Assembly: GCF_003259335.1 (NCBI RefSeq)
Contig: NZ_QLLL01000005.1
Coordinates: forward strand, 310,001 to 374,000
Reading direction: 5' to 3'
Length of the DNA stretch: 64,000 nt
Source: Chitinophaga skermanii
GTDB taxonomy: Bacteria; Bacteroidota; Bacteroidia; Chitinophagales; Chitinophagaceae
The translations under genes were made by a program, and so were the position numbers. A model generated the notes under the pieces. That model did no database searches and was not told the origin of the DNA. It saw only the letters and a list, made by a program, of their open reading frames with translations. The stretch's first letter is position 1, and each line of letters opens with the position of its first letter. Below, piece by piece: positions 59,966-64,000 of this stretch.

Positions 59966-62770
59966 GTGAAACGCATTTTACTCTTAACTAATCTCTTCGT
60001 ATTGTTATTAGCCGGGTTTGGGCAAGCCATTGCTCAAAACGCTGAAAGATCAGGCCGTATTGTTGGTAAAGTAACCGACAAAAAAACGGGTGAAGCCCTG
60101 ATTGGTGTTACGGTTGTTATTCAAGGATCTACCATCGGTAACGTAACAGACGTTGAAGGTCGCTATACCTTACAAGTTGCACCTGGTAACTATACCATCG
60201 ATTTCAAATACATCGGTTACGCAACTAAATCTATTGCAGATGTTGCTGTAAAAGGTGCTCAGCCTACTACATTAAATATTATTATGGACGAGCCTGCTTC
60301 TAAAGAATTGAAAGAAGTAGTGATCAAAGGTTCATATAAACAAGAAACCATCAACGCGATTTATACAGCGCAAAAAAATAACGCGGTAGTATCTGATGGT
60401 ATCTCTGCCGACTTAATTAAAAAATCTCCAGACAGGAACACCGGCGACGTATTGAAACGTGTGAGCGGTACTTCTATTGCCGATAACAAGTTTGTTGTTG
60501 TACGCGGGTTGGCTGAAAGGTATAACACTACCTTGATGAACAGCACCATGTTACCAAGTACAGAACCCGATAAGAAAGCTTTCTCTTTCAATATCATCCC
60601 TTCTTCTTTAATCGATAACATCATTATCTATAAAACAGCTTCTCCAGATTTACCAGGCGACTTCGCCGGTGGTGCTGTGAAAGTGAATACAAAAGATTTG
60701 CCTACACAACAATTCACTGAATTGTCGTTGGGTTTAGGTTATCATACCATGACAACCTTCAAGGATTTCAAAGCTTCGCCTCCAACAGGTAAGTTAGATT
60801 GGTTAGGTTTCTTGGATAACTCGAAAGCCTTACCGAGTGCATATGCTTCAGTAAAATCTAGCTATACTTCATTAGAACAAGAAGAAAGGCAAGCGATTTC
60901 TCAACAATTCTCTTCCGCATATCCGAATGTAAAAACTAGCACCAGCTTACCAAACCTTAGTTTGCAATTTGCAACAGGTAACACGCGCCAGTTTAAGAAT
61001 AACAACCGTTTGGGTTATTTATTAGCAGTAAACTATGGTACTAGCCGCAGGGTAACTGCCGGTACACGTAGCGAATATGATATCGATAAAAACTACATGT
61101 ACCAGTACGAAACCGACAACTACAGTCAAACGCGTAACCTCGGTGCATTGTTAAACATCGCTTATTCATATAACAAAAGCAAAATCGCTTGGAAGAACTT
61201 CTTCAACAACGATTTCAATACAAGTTTCTTAGAACGCGGCGGTTGGAACTACCGTGGTGCGAATGATACGATGTACATCAGGAGCCGTTCTGCTGAAACA
61301 ACACAAAATGGTTTGTTCAATTCAGTATTAGAAGGTACACACCAAGTAGGTAGAAATAAAATGATCGTTGATTGGAATGCCTCTTATGGTCGTGCTTACC
61401 GTAACCAACCCGACCAACGTATCTTCACTTCTTACAACTTAGATCGTTCTGCGCCATACTTTGTAAGTATTCCAAGTGTGAACAGCCCGATGCCAAATAC
61501 ATTAGGTCGTATTTACTCGAACCTTACTGAAAATATTTTCGGTGGCAGTGTGAACTTAACCGTTCCATTTAAACTCTTCAACGAAGCAGCGAAATTTAAA
61601 GTAGGTGCCATGAAGAACTACCGTAGCCGCGATTTCACTGTAAGCGCATTGGGTTATACAGACGCTCGTTATGGCCAAGATATTACCTTAGATAAAGGTG
61701 TAGATGCCAGCACAATTTTCAGCCCAGCTGGTTTACAGCAATACAACTTGCTATTGTCGGTTTTGGATTTGAGCTCTACCGATTATAAAGGTACAAGTGA
61801 TTTGAACGCCGGTTACTTAATGTTCGATAACCGCTTAGCTACTAACTTACGCGTAGTATGGGGTGCGCGTATCGAAAACTTCCAACAGAAATTAATATCA
61901 CCTAACAAGGCTGATCAAAAGTATACGAATACCGACGTATTACCATCTATCAACCTTACTTACAACTTAACGGAAAAATCGAACTTACGTGGTTCGTTCT
62001 TCATGGCGGTAAACCGTCCTGAATTCCGCGAGATCGCAGCTTATACACAATACGATTATGAGAATGACTTCATCGTACGTGGCGATCCAAACTTGCAAAG
62101 AAGCACTAGCTTGAATGGCGACATCCGTTACGAATTCTATAGCGGTGTAGGTGAAATTATCTCCGCTTCTTTGTTCTATAAGAAATTCAACAACCCAATC
62201 GAGCAAGTTAACTTAGGTAACAAAATCTTATCGTACCAAAATGCTGAAACAGCAACAGACTACGGTGCTGAAATTGAATTACGTAAGAACTTAGGTTTCT
62301 TGAGTGGTAACAGCAATGTGTTGAAAAATATGACTTTCTATGTGAATGCTGCTTTGATTAAAGGCGACATTACATTGCAAGACAGGAAAGTATCTAGCCC
62401 AATGCAAGGTCAATCGCCTTACTTATTGAATGGTGGTTTGCAATATGCTGCCGGTGAAGGATTTGCTTTCAATGTATTGTATAATAAGATTGGTCAACGT
62501 TTGAAATTCCGTGGTGAGAATGGTGGTGTAGACGTGTTCGAGAAATCGCGCGATATCTTGGATTTCCAAGTAAGTAAATCAGTAATGAAGAGCCGTGGTG
62601 AATTCAAATTAAACATCAGCGACATTTTCGCGCAACCGATCTCTTATTACTACAAGTACGATGCAAACGCATCTACCGTATTTGATGCGAAAAACGATCG
62701 TATCATCAACAAGTGGAAGCCGGGTACTTCTATCTCTGTTTCTTTCAAATACAACTTCAACAAACGATAG
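59966..62770 (+). CDS. TonB-dependent receptor, probably phosphate-starvation controlled
   Basis: A 934-residue receptor. GTG at 59966 is preferred: AAAAGGA lies just upstream, and the in-frame TTG at 59945 sits inside the -7 element. After a signal peptide (about 1-24) come a carboxypeptidase-like domain (about 30-115), a plug with LKRVSGTSIADNKFVVVRGL (key part VVVRGLAERYNTT) and SPDLPGDFAGGAVKV, and a barrel ending in FKYNFNKR. It has no SusD partner. A 16-bp hairpin and a beta-helix lipoprotein gene follow. With the PHO-box-like array, uptake of phosphate or phosphorylated organics is inferred. Confidence 0.88.
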   Translation: MKRILLLTNLFVLLLAGFGQAIAQNAERSGRIVGKVTDKKTGEALIGVTVVIQGSTIGNVTDVEGRYTLQVAPGNYTIDFKYIGYATKSIADVAVKGAQPTTLNIIMDEPASKELKEVVIKGSYKQETINAIYTAQKNNAVVSDGISADLIKKSPDRNTGDVLKRVSGTSIADNKFVVVRGLAERYNTTLMNSTMLPSTEPDKKAFSFNIIPSSLIDNIIIYKTASPDLPGDFAGGAVKVNTKDLPTQQFTELSLGLGYHTMTTFKDFKASPPTGKLDWLGFLDNSKALPSAYASVKSSYTSLEQEERQAISQQFSSAYPNVKTSTSLPNLSLQFATGNTRQFKNNNRLGYLLAVNYGTSRRVTAGTRSEYDIDKNYMYQYETDNYSQTRNLGALLNIAYSYNKSKIAWKNFFNNDFNTSFLERGGWNYRGANDTMYIRSRSAETTQNGLFNSVLEGTHQVGRNKMIVDWNASYGRAYRNQPDQRIFTSYNLDRSAPYFVSIPSVNSPMPNTLGRIYSNLTENIFGGSVNLTVPFKLFNEAAKFKVGAMKNYRSRDFTVSALGYTDARYGQDITLDKGVDASTIFSPAGLQQYNLLLSVLDLSSTDYKGTSDLNAGYLMFDNRLATNLRVVWGARIENFQQKLISPNKADQKYTNTDVLPSINLTYNLTEKSNLRGSFFMAVNRPEFREIAAYTQYDYENDFIVRGDPNLQRSTSLNGDIRYEFYSGVGEIISASLFYKKFNNPIEQVNLGNKILSYQNAETATDYGAEIELRKNLGFLSGNSNVLKNMTFYVNAALIKGDITLQDRKVSSPMQGQSPYLLNGGLQYAAGEGFAFNVLYNKIGQRLKFRGENGGVDVFEKSRDILDFQVSKSVMKSRGEFKLNISDIFAQPISYYYKYDANASTVFDAKNDRIINKWKPGTSISVSFKYNFNKR

Positions 62771-62777
62771 TTTATTA

Positions 62778-62817
62778 GCCAGTGTTAACATTAAATAAAT
62801 ATAATGTTAACACTGGC
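62778..62817 (+). other. Perfect 16-bp hairpin between the TonB receptor and lipoprotein genes
   Basis: GCCAGTGTTAACATTA (62778-62793) and TAATGTTAACACTGGC (62802-62817) pair fully around an 8-base loop. There is no U-tract after it. It could protect the upstream mRNA, partly end transcription between the two genes or bind a protein, since GTTAAC occurs on both arms. Confidence 0.75.
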
Positions 62818-62879
62818 TTAAAGCACTTCTGGAGTAGATTCTACAACTTTACATTGTCGTTAAAAACAAACACAATTAC

Positions 62880-64000
62880 ATGAGAAAATTATTATTTGCT
62901 AGTGCAGCAGTTTTATCAGTATTTGCATCATGCTCTGATGATAAAAATGATACTCCGAAACCGCCGACCACAGGTTCAGGTGATACAGTAATGGTTAGAG
63001 GTGTAATGTCAACTAACACTACATGGTCTGCTAACAAAGTGTACAAATTAAGAGGTTACACTTATGTTGCTGCAGGTGCTAAATTAACTATTGAAGCCGG
63101 TACAAAAATTATTTCTACAAAAGACTCTGCGGGTGTATTGGTAATTGCGAAAGGTGCAACAATCGACGCGCGTGGTACTTCCGAAAAACCAATCGTTTTC
63201 ACTTCTGGCGAGAAAACAAAAACGCCGGGTGACTTAGGTGGTGTAATCGTAGCAGGTGCTGCAACATGGAATAACAACCACACAATCATTGAAGGTGCTG
63301 TTGATGATGCTTTCAAAAACTTTGGTGGTTCTAATGACGCTGATAACTCTGGTTACTTACAATATATCCGTATCGAATACGCTGGTAAAGCAGTAGCTGA
63401 AGGCGATGAAGTAAACGGTTTATCTTTATACGCTGTAGGTAGCGGTACAACTGTAGATCACATCCAAATCGTTCGTGGTTTAGATGACGCGTTCGAATTC
63501 TTCGGTGGTACAGTAAACGCTAAATATTTAATCGCTTACAATTGTGCAGATGATGATTTCGATTTTGATGACGGTTACCGTGGTAAAATCCAATTTGCTG
63601 TTTCTGTAAAAGATCCTGCTTTCGTTGATAACAAAGGTACTAGCGGTGATATCTCTAACAACTTCGAATTCGATAACTCAAACGGTAAGAAAGAGTTCAC
63701 TATCACACCGAACACTTTCCCTATCATGTCTAACTTCACAGCTATCGGTCCTAACAATGCTACCGGTACAAGAACTGAATTTGGTTACGGTATGCGTATG
63801 AGAAGAGGTGCTAAATTCTTATTGGCTAACTCTATCGTTGCCGGTGGTCAAAAAGCTGGTTTAGATATCGATAACGATTCAACTGCTTCTTACTATAAAC
63901 AAGGCATCTCTGGTTTGAAAAATAGCATTTTACACGCTGTTACTAAACCATTCAATGTTGACTTGTTAAATAACACTGCTTTATTAACTGCTACAGATTT
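62880..64000 (+). CDS. Beta-helix-like surface lipoprotein, 3' end outside window
   Basis: The first 373 residues are visible. A lipobox FASC (Cys18) is followed by SDDKND, a likely surface-export signal. The mature part has right-handed beta-helix-like repeats: YTYVAAGAKLTIEAGTKI (key part KLTIEAGTKI), VLVIAKGATIDARGT, and IQIVRGLDDAFEFFGG. An acidic patch, ADDDFDFDDGY, lies near residues 222-232 and might bind metal. It follows the TonB receptor across a hairpin in the same direction, so the two may form a receptor/lipoprotein pair. A hydrolase function cannot be excluded. Some databases call such proteins transporters, which does not fit. Confidence 0.8.
   Translation, partial: MRKLLFASAAVLSVFASCSDDKNDTPKPPTTGSGDTVMVRGVMSTNTTWSANKVYKLRGYTYVAAGAKLTIEAGTKIISTKDSAGVLVIAKGATIDARGTSEKPIVFTSGEKTKTPGDLGGVIVAGAATWNNNHTIIEGAVDDAFKNFGGSNDADNSGYLQYIRIEYAGKAVAEGDEVNGLSLYAVGSGTTVDHIQIVRGLDDAFEFFGGTVNAKYLIAYNCADDDFDFDDGYRGKIQFAVSVKDPAFVDNKGTSGDISNNFEFDNSNGKKEFTITPNTFPIMSNFTAIGPNNATGTRTEFGYGMRMRRGAKFLLANSIVAGGQKAGLDIDNDSTASYYKQGISGLKNSILHAVTKPFNVDLLNNTALLTATD

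Noticed and set aside
1..64000. tRNA, rRNA, insertion sequences or prophage genes
   Set aside because: I searched by eye for T-loop/anticodon patterns, transposase motifs and phage modules and saw none; a tRNAscan and IS search would be decisive.

Overview
The window looks like chromosomal DNA of a gliding-type Bacteroidota, most likely Chitinophagaceae. This is an inference from gene content: gldB, gldF and gldG, a MurF-alanine racemase fusion, TonB-dependent receptors with carboxypeptidase-like N-termini, many lipoproteins whose acylated Cys is followed by Ser/Lys/Asp, a DUF1800/DUF1501 pair, and promoters of the Bacteroidota form TTG-N20-TAnnTTTG. I see no rRNA, tRNA, transposase, phage gene or CRISPR array. 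Several coding starts were moved to an internal ATG or GTG, and a few genes appear to use TTG or GTG.

Layout. 1-3.5 kb: a TSUP (sulfite exporter-like) permease and a TonB receptor, each with the same palindromic operator just downstream of its promoter. 3.7-12 kb: lspA, the murF-alr fusion, a TerC protein, gldG-gldF and a cysteine desulfurase. 12.1-17.3 kb: mce, then two pilin-like subunits and a PapD-like chaperone diverging from an unusual usher-like barrel protein. 17.3-22.4 kb: a possible structured RNA, a stand-alone murF, a c-type heme lipoprotein/YceI/barrel operon, a tiny zincin and apaG. 22.4-33.8 kb: gldB, a PorT-like barrel, nadE, serS, a cytochrome c lipoprotein, a GNAT, an M48 protease overlapping a ThiF-rhodanese protein, and DUF1800/DUF1501. 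33.8-38 kb: OPT and POT peptide transporters. 38-45.4 kb: purD and the mreBCD-mrdA-rodA elongation cluster. 45.4-52.4 kb: an MBL hydrolase, an AraC regulator, an ECF sigma operon, a transketolase C-terminal subunit, galE and rfbA. 52.7-64 kb: DUF47-pit phosphate transport diverging from a PlcP-like phosphoesterase, a run of four predicted lipoproteins starting with a HmuY-like protein, a small unknown protein, and a TonB receptor with a beta-helix lipoprotein cut by the window end.

Two signals stand out. (1) Arrays of four 11-bp direct repeats (consensus about NTTAAYA plus 4 bases, last unit NGTAAT) lie upstream of the PlcP-like gene, the small unknown gene and the last TonB receptor. In each case TTTG of the -7 element begins exactly 10 bases after the array start of spacing, and there is no -33 TTG. 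This is the geometry expected for a PhoB-type activator. With the divergent phosphate transporter, it suggests a phosphate-starvation regulon covering lipid remodelling and outer-membrane uptake. (2) A divergent chaperone/pilin/usher-like locus has a barrel protein with none of the usher motifs I can recognise; it may be an independent way to export or assemble surface fibres.
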